From NCBI GenBank assembly GCA_019055375.1, contig JAHQIW010002051.1:1-64000 (forward strand): a stretch of 64,000 bases of DNA. The letters are read 5' to 3'. Source of the stretch: Parelaphostrongylus tenuis. Its lineage: Eukaryota > Nematoda > Chromadorea > Rhabditida > Metastrongylidae. Below, piece by piece: positions 44,862 through 57,800 of the stretch. The notes under the pieces were generated by a model. That model did no database searches. It saw only the letters and a program-made list of their open reading frames with translations, and was not told the DNA's origin. Positions within the stretch are counted from its first letter, which is position 1. Each line of letters opens with the position of its first letter. The position numbers were made by a program, and so were the translations under genes.

Positions 44862-45425
44862 CGCATGTCATGTTATTTGTTAGAAAAGGGCGGACTTATT
44901 GAGCCCGATGCACGTGATTCGACCCTGCAGTCTCGTCAGTCGGGCATTTACCCTTTTTGCCTTTTGCAAATCCTCTGTGAATGCTCCAGTCCCTACACTA
45001 AGAGTTAACGGCGACAAGCATTTTCAGTGTAAGTCCACTGAAGATATCACTGAACAGGCAGTGTTATACACTCGATTGCTCTTGTCTAGTATATTTAATA
45101 TCTTATATAGCATACTGGAATTTGAGCGTGGTCTTAAGAAAACACTCGAAACGAAAGATGTGATGTACTAAATATACCAGCCAAGAGCAATCCAGTGTAC
45201 AACATTGTCTGTTCAGTGATAATTTCACTGACCTTGCAGTGTAAAATGTTGGCTGTCGTTGACTCTTAGTGTGGAAACTGGAGCCCCACAGAAGATTGGC
45301 AAAAGACGAATAAAAGGGTAAACGCCCGATCGACTAGACCACAATGTTGAAACATGTGTATCGGGCTCTAAAAGTCTGCCAATCTTAACAGACCACATGA
45401 AATGCGTGGCTCGAAAATGATTTTC
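44862..45425. mobile_element. P-family palindromic element, copy P5
   Basis: Left arm from GACGCATGTCATGTTATTTG through GATGCACGTGATTCGACC; right arm through GTTGAAACATGTGTATCGGG to ACCACATGAAATGCGTGG. Centre CTTGTCTAGTATATTTAATATC and GAGCGTGGTCTTAAG. It sits at the same place in E1 as P3 and P6, so this insertion predates the spread of these three copies. Confidence 0.8.
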
Positions 45426-47606
45426 TGGCATAATAAAAATTTGGACAGTGGTCTTAAGAAAACACTCGAAACGAAAGATAAAAAACTTATAGCGACGAAA
45501 GGAACAAATTCAGTAGAAGAGTCGATTTTCATGACATGCAAACCCCTGCTCATCAAACTTTCTAATCTCGTTTGGTGTTTGCTGCATTGTTATACAGTTT
45601 GCTTCAAATTCGACTACTCAACATTTATTTGATGTTGACAAAAACTTTTCTGCTCTAGTTGCTAGTGTAGTGCTTTAAAACATGGTTCATCACGAAGACG
45701 GCGGGCCAACGCTTCCCTTGAGTCACTAATAGCTCGTTAAGATCAGTATTCATTAATGCTTGCGAGGAAAACGGTAATTTTTTTAGTAGCACCTGATTTC
45801 ACGCTTGAACAAGTTAGAAGAGACTCATGAGTGGTGTATACGGATAACGAATCCATCGCAGGCAGTGTCGGGATCCGCACAGTCGGTGTGGAGATGGAAA
45901 TGTAAAATGAAAATAAAAACTTCCTTTACTGTAGATAAAACTTGTTTATAACATTATGGTTTGATGAAATTGCTCACAATGCGCAGTATATCCATAATTA
46001 CTCTGGAGACCTAACGAGGAGTACTCATATCGAAGCACGTGTTCAGCTCTGATTCCTCGATGGCCTGCCGTGGTTGGTCATCTACTTTAGGTGATGCATT
46101 TGGGAACTGCGATCAATGGAGCCGCTCGCACCTGATCGATCAAAATTCTTTGAAATTGAAACACGAATTTTCTGTACCGTTTTGATCAGCGCGCTGTGTT
46201 GTCGTCGAGTAGCTCCGAGCTCACCAGTATTGAGAGACCAATCACAGGTGGCGACATCGAAGAATAAACCTACTGAGATGTTATGTCATTAGCTATGCCA
46301 TCTTATCAACGAACCCTTATATCATTAACACGTGATAAGAGTTGCATGTCGCGGATGAACTTGTATATTCAAGTCCACTTTGGTTGGTTACCAAATTCTC
46401 AGCAATTCACTACAACACCGATACCTTATTGTCAAAATTAATAAAAATCGATCCAATAATTATAGCGCCTAATGTCTAATATTGTTACATTCAACACATT
46501 TCCGTCATTCGTGATCACTTTCACTTATTAGCAAAGCGTTTTCTTCTTTTTTAGAGATCCGAAAGTCATTAGATAGCTCAGATTTTGACAATTTCAATGC
46601 CGTACTTTGTTTTCAAAATGGCTTTTTGATGCGTTGGACAGCAAAATTACTAAGTTTAATACTGGATGCGTTGGCTGGACAGAGTTTTACTCTAGAATTT
46701 AGCGCCATCCGAGAACTTACGCTTCCACAATTTTAACAACATACTTGTCTTGCAGAAGGATATTTTTATTGCCCTGCAGCAGCGTAGATAAGATTGAGTT
46801 TCACACTCGGCGTGCAGTTTTTGCTCGTACTGAGTCCATGAACGGCTGCGCGGATGGGCTTTCACAGCATTCACAACAAACGGCACTGAGCGCTTAGGGT
46901 CTAAAGATGGTCTTCCTACAGACTTTTAGTATTTCTTTGTTTATACAACTGAAATGAATTAGGATGATGCTGAAGCTATGCTTGGTTTTTGAGATCTTCA
47001 TAGAGCTGCTATATTGTTACATGAAATGAACACTGAAGCCTGCACCATGGAACCATAGCAAAAAGTTAATACATGTTATCAGGTTTCTACGAAATGGAGA
47101 ACAGAGTTCAAATAAATAACGAAAACTGCACTCCTTGGAACAGCTTCGAGATTGCTGCGCACAAAGCGGTTGAAAAAAACGCTCGATTTTGTGCACAGAA
47201 GGTGGAAGATTATATTCTTTCTGCCGACACAGCGCATCAAGACAACCTTTTCAGTCGCCAAGTGCAGTTTCAAAGTTACCGAAATCGTTTTATTAAACTA
47301 TAGTAAAAGTGCAGAGATAAAGCTGTGTTCAGCGAAAGGTAGAGAAATTTTATATCCGCTGCCATTAGGCGGCAAAGAGACCATTTTAGAATCAAAGTTA
47401 AGTTGAATTATGTCTTGAATGTCGAAATTTATTTTATCTAATGACTACTTAACTCTATGAAACCAGAGAATGCGCTGTTTTGGAGGGTTGAGAATTATCA
47501 CAGATAATGAAAATTCGTTAATTCTTGTATCTTTGAAATGTTCAACTCGAAACATTTAATTGAAAAAAGTTCTTTCCAATATTTCCGACGACTAGCAGCC
47601 TCAAAT

Positions 47607-48644
47607 CACCTGTATCACCTGTAGTCCCGTTAATCGTCGAGTGACTCGAGCGGGTACCAGCAACTCTTCCACTTTTCCCTGTCCGTGTAAGAGTAGACCA
47701 GTGGGTCCTCCTCGCTTCAGGGATTCGCTGAGTATCATATCTTTCTTCTATAGCTTTCGTGAAAAATTCGGACCAACGGTCGGTAGTCTTCCTTTAGAGT
47801 GCTTGACGTCCCGAGGAATCCAGTCGCTAACGGCTTTCGTCCATCGCTTGTCGTTGAAGCGCATCACATGTCCGCCGTACCTTATTTTCGATATCCTAGC
47901 CTGTAGAACGGCGGCTCCGATTTTCGATCGTTGACGTAGGTCTTACCTTCGGATCCTTTCTCTCATTTGTGAGATACAGGATACTCCTAGCATCGACCTT
48001 TCGACTGCGCGTTCAATAACCCCAGGTAATCTTTCATCCTGCTTACGTAGCGACCAGATTTCTGCTGCATACGTTAGGGAGGGATAATCGTCGAGTCGAA
48101 AAGGAGGGCACGGAGTCGGATGTTCTTAGTCCACTTCACTACATCTTCGATGCTCTTAAACGTTCCCCAAGCTGCTCGTTTCCTCCTGCTCGACTCGTTA
48201 GATTTAGCTAGAGACCAATTCTTTTCACGGGCTTTTTCGAAATCGGTCAACAATCGTCCCGCTTGACTGATGCTTGTTGTTATGAGGACGACATCGTCAG
48301 CAAAGAGAAGATTCTTCAATTGCCGACCGTCAAGTCTTACCCCCTATAGTCCTATTCTAATGTTCTCATGACGTTTTGTAGGGTGATAGTGAATAGCTCT
48401 GGCGAAATTTTATCGCCTTGTCGAACCACTCTTTTTACTTCAGTGGTGATGTTGTTGTAGAATGAAGATATTTTGGTTGTGAGAACTTTGTAAGCTCACG
48501 AAGGATCATTATGTACCGAGCAGGGAGGCCCTGCCTATCCAGAGCCTCTATAACCGCTTCTGTTTCCACTGAATCAAAGGCTTTCTTCAGATCGATGAAA
48601 GTGAGACAGAGTGATTGTTAGTACTCCCTTGAAACTTCAATGAA
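47607..48644 (-). pseudogene. RTE LINE fragment R5 inserted in E1 copy C2
   Basis: Flanked by CCTCAAAT at 47,599-47,606 and 48,645-48,652; E1 copy C1 has one uninterrupted CCCCAAATAGTCTGC at the equivalent place (17,228-17,242). The tail (two ACAGGTGAT units) is at the left. The body covers [10 protein letters not shown] to the C-terminus with frameshifts, and about 170 bp around the [10 protein letters not shown] block are deleted (the reading jumps from LAKSNES to [13 protein letters not shown]). More diverged than R3 and R4. Confidence 0.9.
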
Positions 48645-50590
48645 CCTCAAATAGTCTGCAAGAAATTGATCTTGCGTGCTTAAAATGTCTAATGAATACA
48701 TGTAATATACTCTTCCTGCAACGAATTTTCAATAGCTAAAAATTTCAAAGAAATAAAAGAGATCGTTACACTTTTTTCGGGACCCGATTTGGAGATAAAA
48801 AAGTTATACATTGTCGAGAAATGTGAGCAATTCATTAACTACAGCAAAAAATTACATCAACACCATAAAAATAGATAATTCTGAGGCAGTTAAACAGTTG
48901 TAGCGGTCTACAGTGCCTTCTGCTTCTATTGCGTTATAGAAGAGATTAGAAATTCAGACGCTCCATTTTTGATGTTTCCTAAACTATAGCTACATAATAT
49001 CGTGTAAATAGTCTTGTTGCGTGTGCAAAATTCACGTGCTAAACGATGTTGAAAGCAATGATCAGTTATAATGCTTGACACTGCGAATATTATGCTCAGT
49101 TAGACATAGATTCTCTTCAATCTGTAAAAGCGGCTTAATGTAATTTTTGCATTGCTCGCCGATGTATGTAAATCTCATGGAATGCTTGTTATTGCTGAAG
49201 CGGTATTGACGGCAGTTGGTGCTAATGTTAATGATGTTGTTGTGGCTCTTCGATTCTTTGAAAGTCTTGGCACGCTTTATGCAACTCGAAGTATTTTGAC
49301 GGATTATATGTAATAGTGATAGAGCTCTATTGCCTAGAGAAGCATCATTACAATTAAGAGGAACTGCTTACCACTTTGTAACGAGTGAAGCTACGCTTGT
49401 TAATTGATCAAAATGATTTTTAAACCAGCGCATATCAAAAAATCAAGCGGTGACAAGTGGTTAGGACACGTGTATTAGTAATTCTTTTATATTCCACCTT
49501 CATTCCTTGGAATAAGTGAAAAGAGCACGAAATAACTCAATAGTTTCACAAAAGATCATTGTTTTGATAGTCTCAAAATTATGAAACAATATTGTTTACT
49601 TTGTCTAGTGCCAAAGTAATGTTATAGCGTCGAAACGCTGCTAAACATACCTCAGCCAATATGACAACGGTGAGAATGGGAGCAGTGACGTAGGTGTTCA
49701 ACGACTTCGAGTGACACTTAACTAAACTCGTTCGCTTTTATAGCGTTTTCATGGTGTTTGTCGCCGCGCTCACAATTTGATTGTAAACCACTGTAACTTA
49801 TTGAAATTTATCTTGATTATGACGTCAATGCTATCTCACTTAGTGCTTTGGAATCCATATGAAAGCATAAATGTTTTGTGCTGTGCAATAGAGGACGTAC
49901 TACTTACTATTTGAGTGCTCAATGCTCTCAAAGAAAACAATGGAAACATTCATTTATAATCGTAAAATTAACCCTATACTCTTCATAAGATCACTCGAGT
50001 GATTGCATTGATATCATGATGTTATATATTCATCATTCATTCACTCACTGCTATTAAATACCAAAAAAAAGCTTGTACATCTATCACTGACTTTCTCGTT
50101 GTGAAACTAACAGACTGTTCTAATCAGTACAAGCGAACCCATGAACGAAGCGAATGAATACTGTAAAATATCGAATTGTATGCTCATCACTTGATCATAC
50201 AATGCTTTCAAAACTAATTTTTCTACAATCACTAATTTACTCGCTGTACTAGAATGCTAGTCAACACTTTATTTTGCCGAGCCGTAATCTCCATGATACT
50301 TTATTATGGCGTTGCCCCGTCCATTTACAGATAGTTGCCTGATCTTTCATGAATGCGCTTGTTTGGAATTGATTCTGAACTCTCTTGAGATAATTCAACT
50401 GACACTGACCTGATATTGTAGGTGCAAAACACAGTAAGATTAACAAGTTCACTCTGGATATACTGTGAGCAGATTATTTGGATTAGAGGACTAGGTACGG
50501 CAGGATTACAGTAACCCGAACGACCAACCGCTAACTGCTAAGTGATGACAACTGGCTTTTCTGTTTTGAAGAAAGCTTATATATGAACCA

Positions 50591-52453
50591 CTGACAAAGA
50601 GTTTACCAGATGAAGTACTACAATAAGCCTACTGTTGCATAAAAGTCATGCGCACACAAAGAGCTAGCTTTAAGCACGCAAGGAGTGTCTTGATCACATC
50701 ACATGAAAAAGCGTTCGAAGCATAAAAGCCACAAGCTCATCTGGCGATGGAAGCGTAAAACCAAAGGGCGTGGGCAGCTGCACAATCGTTCGCCGGCGCC
50801 GACAACTTACAAGAACTACAGTATACGAAATTACAAAATTACAACCAGCACCACTGATAAGACATGAAGTAATTATGGAATTTGCAACAGCGCCAACGAT
50901 TACGTAAAAAGTGAAAAGTAAGAAATGCTAATGTAAATATTCGCCGCAGTCATAGTGTTAGCTCCGTCACTAGGTGAGACGTTTATATTGTTGAAACGCC
51001 TCCATTTATTTCCTGAACATCTGCTTAAAAGTTGATCCGAGGTGAATAATCTGTGACATTTATATCATCTGGAGGTAGACTGCTAAATTACTCTGACATC
51101 TCATGTTCAATGTAAAGTGGAAGAGGTCTGTCATTTGCTGAAAACATTTTGCCATCTCATATGCATGCGAAAAGAGGCGAATGAGGCTGATCACCTATCA
51201 TCTCTTTGTAAGGAAGTTTGAGCAGCGTCAAATTGATTTGAAAGGATACTTAACCTGTAGTGAGCTTTTTGACTGACTAGTCCTCCGTGTTTCAGAAGCA
51301 ATTCTAGATCCTATCTAGTACTCAATTTTGATCAAGAGGATTCTTAGAATCGACGATCTATTGACCCTTAAGGGACGGCTATAGAAATCGATGCGCTTCG
51401 TCTGTGTCGTGTCAATGAATGGATCACGATTTGGCACAACGTAGCCATTTAAGATTATTAATCAGTCGTACATCACGTTTTCAACAGAGCAAATGATTTG
51501 TTCGATGAGTACGTCATGTGAGACCTCTAAGCAGCAACAAGCCACGGACGACGATTCTACGTAATGATTGAATATTACTTTATACTTCGGGGGATCAATT
51601 GATGAACAGTGATACTGAATGTATACAGCGGTAAACACATTTGGGGAATATTTTCAGAATGATATCTTTACAGAGCTCTTCAGCTGAGTGCTCTTAACGG
51701 TGGAAAAATTCTTGCTGTTCATTGCACCGCTCCACCAAAATAACTACGTTGAACAGGACACTGTACCACCAATCAATTTTTGTCACAAAAATGATCACGT
51801 TTGCTGGTATCTTAGAAATCAAAAGCAATACGGAAAAAGCACTTGCTTTCGCTACTTAATTAAGACAGATTTCACCATTTTTTTCTTCACAGCAAACTTA
51901 GCACTCTCCCAACTTTTTACGTAAGAAAATCATATGAAGACGATGAATTATCTTGCGCTACGCAAATGAGGATATCTTCATCAATGCAACATTGTGTACT
52001 AGCAAAAATTGAAAAATATTATGCAAATTTTCATTGTGAAACCATCGCACTATTCTGTTCGATAAAAGCAAGCCGGGTGACTGTAGTGGATTGGGAGTAC
52101 TCTACAATCATTATTCGATTCCTTAATGCTCTCGAAAAGTAAGAAAAAATTGTTCACCAGTCACTCACTTTCGTGTCGTAAATTTGCACATATCTGTGTT
52201 CATTTAAAACAAATCGAAGAGGAAACCGTTAATTTTTTTCACTGTATCAGCTTATACTCTAGCTGTTTACTTTCTAATAACCTTACTACGTATTTTCTAC
52301 AGCTTTGTCCTGCGACGTGAACGCCAAAAAGAGTAAAACAGATGAAGTAATTAGTTGCTGCTGTTGTGGCGTCAATTCTGCCTCAAGGTGAGGCGCTGAT
52401 ATTTTTGAAGTGTCAGCTTTTATTGCCCAACAGTCTTTCCAAAATTGACCTGA
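50591..52453. other. Mostly unassigned DNA
   Basis: I recognise no repeat. A 78-codon plus ORF (51,688-51,924; contains HQNNYVEQDTVPPINFCHKN) follows a possible acceptor CTCTTCAG at about 51,680 and could be an exon, but it has no motif and no partner exon was found. The rest shows nothing I can support. Confidence 0.3.
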
Positions 52454-52740
52454 GCTTCAGAATTTTCAACTTTTTTGCTCTCCACTGTTGTCCCCGTTGA
52501 ATGCTGATGCACGCATCCACAATCAGTCTATGTCTAATTGTTGGAGCATTCATGGGAGTTGATGACAACCAGTCGGAAAAGTAGCACCGACGGGCCATAG
52601 GAAATGTAGAGGAGAATACGGTCTTTTTTCTATGAGGAAGTGATAAAGTACAATGTGAAATAATCTGCCAACAAAAAACAGCGATTTTTACTTTGGTCAG
52701 AAAGAATTCATATATCAGCTTTCTTTTTCAAAACAGAAAA
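52454..52740 (+). repeat. Direct duplicate of 54,554-54,838, copy 1
   Basis: CAACTTTTTTGCTCTCCACTG, then CAATCAGTCTATGTCTAATTG, ATGGGAGTTGATGACAACCAG and GATAAAGTACAATGTGAA are shared with only scattered differences. The second copy continues directly into E1 copy C3, so this is probably an outer part of E1. It is followed by a 28-bp-spaced pair of TCGATATGCAA(T/C)CACTGCAAGTT (52,742-52,795). Confidence 0.75.
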
Positions 52741-52779
52741 GTCGATATGCAATCACTGCAAGTTTTTTTTCTCGATATG

Positions 52780-53370
52780 CAACCACTGCAAGTTGTTGAA
52801 TTTTATTTTCGTTATGAAATTAATGCTGTCTCACTTATTACTATGAAAAATCGCATGAAAGCAATTAATTTCTATGCGTTGCACAATAGAATTTGCATTA
52901 TACCCAATTTGTGGAGTACTGTGCAGAAACGTTTGCGTCAGCCGGGATTCGAACCCAGATCTCACTCTTTCCAGGAGCGTACCTAACCGTTGCACTACGA
53001 CGCTCGTTTTGTACAGCACTCTTATTTACGATATCAACGCGAAAGAGTGAGATCTGGGTTCGAATCCCGGCTGACGCAAACGTTTCTGCACAGTACTCCA
53101 CATATTGGGTATACTATAAAGATCATACCATTACAAGTGGCAGTCAAAAAAGAAAAAATTATGACTGAGAATTTGCATTAATCATCACGCAGAAGCATAA
53201 CACTTTCAAAAACAACAATGAATATGTTCATTTTAATATTGTAAAATTAGTATCACCTTATTCATGAAAGCACTCGCTTCGCTGAATGCACTAAATTATA
53301 AGCGTATTGCATTTTCATAATAATTCACTTATTTCTATCGAATACCAAAAAAAAACGATTCTATCGAAAA
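52780..53370 (+). repeat. E1 fragment interrupted by SINE-C
   Basis: 52,780-52,900 matches C2 49,790-49,905 (CACTGTAACTTATTGAA-like to GTGCAATAGA) and 53,181-53,360 matches C2 49,912-50,080 (ending AATACCAAAAAAAA). The 267-bp SINE-C insertion separates them cleanly. Confidence 0.7.
52901..53167 (+). mobile_element. SINE-C insertion, tRNA-derived, with inverted 5' part
   Basis: Flanked by a perfect 13-bp duplication AGAATTTGCATTA (52,888-52,900 and 53,168-53,180). The left half is on the minus strand and reads as a tRNA-like head: acceptor-side GCGTCGT, D-arm GTGCAACGGTTAGGTAC, anticodon stem CGCTC/GAGTG around loop CTGGAAA (would-be anticodon GGA), and T-arm CTGGGTTCGAATCCCGG. The right half repeats the tRNA 3' half on the plus strand, continues through GTTTCTGCACAGTACTCC and ends in an A-rich tail (CAAAAAAGAAAAAATTATG). 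Head inverted relative to tail, A-rich end and duplication together indicate retrotransposition with twin priming. Confidence 0.8.
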
Positions 53371-53374
53371 ATTC

Positions 53375-53523
53375 GATTGACATAACACTGGGCGAAGGAC
53401 AGCCATAAAGCAAGCAGAATTTCGAAACGGATTTGGTACCACAGACCACATCCACACGATTACAAGACTCATTGAAGTTTCACGAGAGCGCAAACAACCA
53501 CTCTGTTTCACTTTCATCGATTC
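53375..53523 (+). pseudogene. RTE LINE fragment R6
   Basis: About 150 bp corresponding to the stretch from the TLDEGQP region to FIDL of the complete copy (readable as [20 protein letters not shown]) with a stop. Neither RTE tail nor duplication is present, so it is a remnant of a larger copy or of a rearrangement. Confidence 0.8.
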
Positions 53524-53559
53524 CATGATTAGTAATAACATTTTCTCAGATTTTGGATA

Positions 53560-53990
53560 ATTTATGCTATCGAAGAAGAAGCTTTGTTCTTTTGAGCTTT
53601 CATTTTCAAAGTTATCGAAAACTACAAAAGCATAGATAATATAAGGAAAATGATTCTATAACGATGGAAATGAGTTTCTTTCTGCAAAGCTGCGTTTTTT
53701 CTATGGACATATGAAGAGCGTCTTTACATAAAAATTCTGCCAATTACAAATTTTTGTGCTAAATTTTGCTTTAGAATCGTCAAGAAATAAGATACCGTAC
53801 GACCATTAAGCAAAACAAGCCGAGTGTGATGAATTATGATTCAATTTTCCCCGCTGTAAAGCAGTAGGATGGAGTTTTCAGAAATCAAACATATTAGTGA
53901 GATCGCAGAGAAAACTTTCAAGTGGCTACTAGAAGATAACGAAAAAATAACGAGTGGAGATAAACGCCTTTGAACACTAGTCTACCTGCA
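53560..53990 (+). repeat. E1 fragment
   Basis: CAAGCCGAGTGTGATGAATTATGA followed by GCTGTAAAGC and AGAAAACTTTCAA corresponds to C1 13,900-14,020. Out of order with respect to the neighbouring E1 pieces, so the 52.4-54 kb region is a rearranged E1 mosaic. Confidence 0.6.
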
Positions 53991-54553
53991 CAAGCACATA
54001 TCGTCACGAACGGATTAACAGATGAAAGGCAACTGCTAACAATCTACTGCCTTTCGTTAGTCGCTTGATGATGTCTAAGGGCAGTGCGCGCATTATCCAA
54101 GGTGATCCAACACTTTACTATGCTAGCGGACCTTTTCAAAGCTAATAAAACCTGCTAGTCAAGAATCTTCTTATCGATATTGAGTATCGGATAGGATATT
54201 GTTTACAGCAGGAATTCACAACATTAGGCAAGCAGAAAGCTCACTGCAGATGGATCATTCTGATAAATCTGTTTGACTCTGTTCGATCTCCCTCACTAAG
54301 TAATGTTAGGTGCTCATCTGCATTCTTTTCTCGGTCAACGATGTGTTGGTAGAAATGCTTTTAGCAAATCGCAGGTCGTCACTAATTTCCCTCGACAACA
54401 GATAAATCCGCAGTTTTGGATATAATGCCATTGATTGATAACCTCGTAGCGACTTTTTAGCAGGTATTCGATCAACGAATGGCGACATTCTAAGAATATA
54501 AGGGTTTCCACCTAATGACGCAACTGACACCATGACAGCAGCAATGTGTGCAT
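53991..54553. other. Unassigned DNA with a 101-codon minus ORF
   Basis: The minus ORF 54,306-54,611 (contains AHIAAVMVSVASLGGNPYIL) is open but its 5' end lies in the duplicated block, where the sister copy at 52.5 kb is not open in that frame. No motif; probably chance or a dead E1-associated frame. Confidence 0.3.
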
Positions 54554-54838
54554 CAACTTTTTTGCTCTCCACTGCTGACGTTCTTGTCAATGCTGATGCA
54601 CACAACTTCAATCAGTCTATGTCTAATTGTTGGTGCATTCATGGGAGTTGATGACAACCAGTAGGAAAGATAGCACCGACGGGCCATAGGAAAATATAGA
54701 GGAGAATACGGTCTACTTTCTATGAGGAAGTGATAAAGTACAATGTGAATAATCTGCCAACAGAGAACAACGATTTTTACTTTGGTAAGAAAGAATTCAT
54801 ATATCGGCTTTCTTCAAAACAGAAAAGCCAGTTGTCAT
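54554..54838 (+). repeat. Direct duplicate of 52,454-52,740, copy 2
   Basis: See the first copy. Here it continues without break into the reversed E1 copy C3 through GAAAAGCCAGTTGTCATCAC, a sequence that C2 also has (about 50,545-50,575, reversed). Confidence 0.75.
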
Positions 54839-57800
54839 CACTTAGCAGTTAGCGGTTGGTCGTTAGGGTTACTGTAATTCTGCCTTGCCTAGTCCTCTAA
54901 TCCAATCAATCTGCTCACCAGTTTATCCAAAGTAAACTTGTTAATCTTACCGTGTTCTGCACCTACAGTATCAGGTCAGTGTCAGTTGAATTATCTCAAA
55001 AAGTTAGAATCAATTCCAAACAGGCGCATTCATGAATGATCAGGCAACTATCTGTAAAAAGGACGGGGCAACGCTATAGTAAATTATCATGGAGATTACA
55101 GCTTGGCAAACTATAGTGTTGGCTAGTATTCTAAGAGAAACGGTTTTTACTTCGGTTCACTTTTGTTGAATTGTGTGGTATGTAAAATTACAACGAGGAA
55201 ATGAATGACTGTAGAAAAATTTTCAGTTTTGAAAGCATTGTATGATCAAATGATGAGCATACAATCCAACATTTCACAGTTTTCATTCGGTATGCTTTTA
55301 GTGATTAGAACAGTGTGTTAATTTCACAACGAGAAAGTCAGTGATAGATGAATAAGATTTTTTTGGTATTTGATAACAGTGAGTGAATGAATGATGAATA
55401 TACAATATCATGATTCTGGTGCATTCACTCGACTGATCTTATGATGAGTATAGGGTTAATTTCGCGATTATGAATGAATGTTTCCATTGAATTCTTTGAA
55501 AGTATTAAGCGCTTAAATAATGAGTAGTACGTCCTCTATTGCACAACACAAAACATTTATTGATTTTATATGGATTCCAAAGCACTAAGTGAGATAGCAT
55601 TAACGTCATAATCAAGATAAATTTCAACGAGTTACAGTGATTTTACATTTAAATTGTGAACGCGGAGACAAACACCATGAAAACTCCTATAGAAGCGAAC
55701 GAGTTTAGCTCAGTATCACTCAAAGTCGTTGAACACCTACGTCACTGCTCCCATTCTCACCGTCTTCATATTGGCTGAGGTATGTTTAGCAGTGTTTCGA
55801 CGCTATAACATTACTTTAGCACTGAACAAAGTAAGCAATATTGTTTCATAATTTTGAGACTATCAAAACAATGACCTTTCGTGAAACTCTTAAGTTATTT
55901 CGTGCTCTTTTCACTTATTCCAAGGAATGAAGGTGGAATATAAAGGAATTACTAATACACGTGTCCTGACCACTTGTCCCCCCTTGATTTTTTTTTATAT
56001 GGGATAATTTGAACACCATTTTTATCAATTACCAAGCATAGCTTCACCCGTTACAAAGTGGTAAGCAGTTCTTCTTTATTGGAATTGTGTTCCTCTATGC
56101 GATGGAGCTTTGTCGATATTACATATGATCCGTCCGAAATAGATACTTAGAGTGCATAAAGAGTGCAAACGCTTTTAAGGAGTCGAAGAGGCACGACAAC
56201 ATCATTAACATTAGCAGCAACTGTCGTCAATACGGCATCAACATAACAGGCATTCCATGAGATTTACATACATCGCTTAACAATGCAAAAATTACATAAG
56301 GCCGCTTCTATAAATTGAAGAGAATCTATGCCTGAGTATAACATTCACAGTGTTAAGCATTCCAGCTGATCAGCGCTTCCAACATCGTTTAGCACGTGAA
56401 TTTTGCACATGCAGCAAGACTATTTGTGCGATATCATGCAATTATAATTCAGGTAACATCAAAAATAGCGCGTCTATATTTATAATGTCTTCTATTTTGC
56501 TATAGAAGCAGAAGACACTGTAGACCGCTATAACTGCTTATCGATACAGAATTATCTCGTTTTTTACCTTTCGGTGGACACAGCTTTATCTCTACACTTT
56601 TATTATCGTTTAATAAAACAATTTCGATGACTTTGAAACTGCACTTGGCGACTTACTTACTTGGGAAATCTGTCTTAATGCGCTGTGTCGGCAAAAAGAA
56701 TATTATCATACACCTTTTGTGCACAAAATCGAGCCTCTTTTACAACTGCTTTGTGCGCAGCAATCTCAAAGCTGATCCTGAGAGGCGCAGTTCTCGTTAT
56801 TTATTTGAAAATCTGTCCTCCTATCATGGAAACCTAATAACATGTATTGACTTTTTTGTTATCGTTCCATGAACCAGGCTTCAGTGTTCATTTATATAAC
56901 CATATAACAGCTTTATGAAGATCTCAAAATCCAAGCTTAGCTTCGGCATCGTCCTAATTCATTTCAATTGTATAAACAAAGAACTACTAAAAGTTTGCCG
57001 GAGGGTCATGTTCAGACCTTAACCGCTCAGTGCCGTTTGTCGTGAATATAGCGAAATCCCATCCGCGCAGCCGTTCACGCACTCAGTTCGAGCAAAAACT
57101 GCTCACCGAGTGTGAAACTCAATATATCTACGCTGCTAAAGGGCACTAAAAAAGGTCCTTCTACAAGACTAGTATGTTGTTCAATATGTCGAGGTATAAG
57201 CTCTCGGATGACGCTAAAATTTTAGAGGTAAGCTCTGTCCAACCAATGCATCCAGTATGAAACATAGTAATTTTGCTGCTCCATCGCATCAAAAAGCTAT
57301 TTTCAAAACGAAGTATGGCATTAAAATTGTCAAAATTCTGAGCTATCTGATTACTTTTGGTTCCCTAAAAAGCGGGAAACGCCTTTCTACTAAGTGAAAG
57401 TTATCAAATGACGGAAATGTGTTGAGTGTAAGAACATTAAGCATCAGGCGCTATATTAATTGAAAAGATTTTTATCAATTTTGACAATGAGGAATCGGTG
57501 TTGTAGTGAATTGTTGAGAATTCGGTAACTAACCAAAGTAGACTTGAATACACAAGTTCATCCCGGAATGCAACTCTTATCACATGTTAATGATATGAGG
57601 GTTCGTTGATAAGATGGTATAGTTCACATCTCAGTAAGTTTATTCTTCGATATCGCCACCTGTGAATGGTCTCTCACTACTGGTGAGCTCGGAACGACTC
57701 GACGACTACACGACGCTCCCGAGGTGAGACAAACGAATTTGATTGTATGAACCAGTGAATCTCAAAAGTAACTAGCATTTCACTTATAGATTTCTGCCAA

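Larger units (their letters stand above)
43930..50590 (+). repeat. E1 repeat, copy C2 (longest)
   Basis: The left 700 bp matches C4 only; 44,640-50,240 is colinear with C1 and C3; 50,250-50,590 matches C3 (54,840-55,140 reversed). It is interrupted by P5 and RTE R5. Subtracting those leaves roughly 5 kb of E1 proper. No conserved ORF and no recognisable transposase. The true ends are unresolved because each copy stops at a different point. 43,642-43,929, between R4 and C2, is unassigned. Confidence 0.8.

Noticed and set aside
52905..52985. A functional tRNA-Ser(GGA) gene on the minus strand
   Set aside because: The acceptor stem has a wobble and a mismatch, the long variable arm expected of tRNA-Ser is absent, and the sequence lies inside a SINE insertion with target duplication.
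52893..53181. ORFs on both strands over the SINE-C hairpin with similar translations (YCAETFASAGIRTQI-like)
   Set aside because: They are the same tRNA-derived DNA read in both orientations of an inverted repeat, not proteins.
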